This document shows, one piece after another, positions 4,760 through 5,774 of a DNA stretch of 5,774 nucleotides. The notes beneath the pieces are model-generated. The model did no database searches. It saw only the letters and a program-made list of their open reading frames with translations, and was not told where the DNA came from. The first letter of the stretch is position 1; each line of letters starts with the position of its first letter. The DNA comes from CAYWTS01 sp964461265 (lineage in GTDB: Bacteria; Bacteroidota; Ignavibacteria; Tepidaquicellales; OLB5), in assembly GCA_964461265.1 (NCBI GenBank), contig CAYWTS010000075.1, positions 1-5,774 of the forward strand. The letters run 5' to 3'. A program made the position numbers and the translations under genes.

Positions 4760-5774
4760 ATGCTATTCACAAATTACCCGCAATACACATACATTTATTT
4801 ACATGAACCTGCAAGAACTTATTTTACTAAAAATTTAGAATTAAAATTATCTTTGTATTTCTTTTTATTTTTCCAAATAATATTTCTCCTTTTACTTTTC
4901 AAATCAAATTTACCAGCACAGGTACAGCAGGAATGGGTAAGGTTTTACCCTGAAAACATTCCTTCATTCCAAGCTGGTTCGAATGAAATGGTATTAGATT
5001 CTTTGGGTAATGTATATATAACAGGTTATGCCTTATATCCATCAAACGGTCAGATGGCATATTGCACTATTAAATATAATTCTACCGGTATTCAGCAATG
5101 GGTAGCTTTTTATACAGAAAATAATAGCGGCGGTAGGTATTCTTTTGCTATTGGTCTAGATAAAGATAAAAATGTATATGTAACAGGATACTCTTATAAC
5201 GCTGGCAGTGACTTTGATTACTGTACTGTAAAATACGATTCGAACGGTCTTCAGCAGTGGGTAAATCAATATGACGGATCAGCACATGATATTGATGAGG
5301 CACATCAACTAGTTGTTGATAATGCTGATAATATTTATGTTTCAGGCTTTAGCCGTGCTATAACAGGATATGTTTTTACTACGATTAAATATTCAACAGA
5401 TGGACAAGAACTATGGGTTAAAAATTTTGGAACCGGCGGGGCGACAAATGTATATGATATGATTGTTGATGATTACTGCAATGTTTATTTATGCGGAGGT
5501 TATACGGGTATTGGTGATATAACTATAAAATATGATTCTTCAGGTAATATTTTATGGTCTAATTCAAGTGGGGGGATGGCTGCCCGCTCTATTGAACTCG
5601 ATAAATATAAAAATGTGTATATTGCTGGCTATATTGCAGGTATTAAAACACGGTATGACTACCTTACGACAAAATATTCATCTACCGGAATACTTCAATG
5701 GATGAAGCGTTTCAATGCCGATACTTCGGTATATAGCTGGTATGAAGGTGTTTCGGTCGCTGTTGATAATATCG
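4760..5774 (+). CDS. Exported SBBP-repeat beta-propeller protein (3' end outside the window)
   Basis: The frame is open from the ATG at 4760 to the window end, giving 338 residues without a stop. A hydrophobic stretch (about 31-47, LSLYFFLFFQIIFLLLLF) followed by LPAQ (51-54) looks like a signal peptide with an unusually long N-region of about 30 residues. The rest consists of repeats of roughly 47-53 residues with two alternating motifs: D..xNVYxxGY (at 80, 134, 187, 237, 281) and KY...G.xxW (at 105, 158, 210, 257, 305). This is the SBBP pattern (PF06739) of surface or secreted seven-bladed propeller-like proteins; five blades and the start of a sixth are present. In this group such proteins usually carry a C-terminal T9SS sorting domain, which would lie beyond the window. 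No ATG lies in frame between 4760 and residue 77, so 4760 is the only ATG that retains the signal peptide. The function is probably extracellular but unknown. Confidence 0.85.
   Translation, partial: MLFTNYPQYTYIYLHEPARTYFTKNLELKLSLYFFLFFQIIFLLLLFKSNLPAQVQQEWVRFYPENIPSFQAGSNEMVLDSLGNVYITGYALYPSNGQMAYCTIKYNSTGIQQWVAFYTENNSGGRYSFAIGLDKDKNVYVTGYSYNAGSDFDYCTVKYDSNGLQQWVNQYDGSAHDIDEAHQLVVDNADNIYVSGFSRAITGYVFTTIKYSTDGQELWVKNFGTGGATNVYDMIVDDYCNVYLCGGYTGIGDITIKYDSSGNILWSNSSGGMAARSIELDKYKNVYIAGYIAGIKTRYDYLTTKYSSTGILQWMKRFNADTSVYSWYEGVSVAVDNI

Noticed and set aside
4803..4838. Short ORF starting at the ATG at 4803
   Set aside because: It encodes only 11 residues, is out of frame with the propeller gene, and has no supporting ribosome site.

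Overview
The window looks like a contig piece from an AT-rich, Gram-negative bacterium of the Bacteroidota/Chlorobi group, most likely Ignavibacteriota. The evidence is a protein tail that fits a type IX secretion (T9SS) type A C-terminal sorting domain, an exported SBBP-repeat beta-propeller protein, an exported small protein with a Bacteroidota-style signal peptide ending in FSQ, and clusters of short palindromes between genes. The lineage is an inference. A run of exactly 100 N (1487-1586) marks a scaffold gap of unknown real size, so the window probably comes from a draft or metagenome assembly.

Left part, plus strand: five tandem stem-loops (10-117) resembling a REP-type intergenic repeat lie upstream of a complete peptide ABC-transporter ATPase gene (268-1293, OppD/DppD type) that has no permease or binding-protein gene beside it. 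The following intergenic stretch (1294-1486) has a short heptamer repeat and a pair of small hairpins that run almost into the gap. The gap hides all but the last 65 codons of a probable T9SS cargo gene (1588-1785).

Middle, minus strand: four genes read leftwards with short spacing, 4664 to 1852. They encode a small exported protein of unknown function, the RecA modulator RecX, an AI-2E-family (PF01594) membrane protein whose start overlaps the recX stop by ATGA, and a YkgJ-like cysteine-cluster protein. They probably form one transcription unit. It ends at a strong inverted repeat (1811-1840) that lies between convergent genes and can serve both directions. A consensus-like Shine-Dalgarno sequence in front of recX sits unusually far from the ATG, with a perfect 12-base palindrome between them.

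Right part, plus strand: a 95-base divergent intergenic region (4665-4759) separates the operon from a large exported SBBP-type beta-propeller protein that starts at 4760 and runs off the window end.

I see no defence system, CRISPR array, transposase, tRNA or rRNA. The content is mostly housekeeping and surface-protein genes. The most unusual signals are the palindrome clusters and the recX leader.
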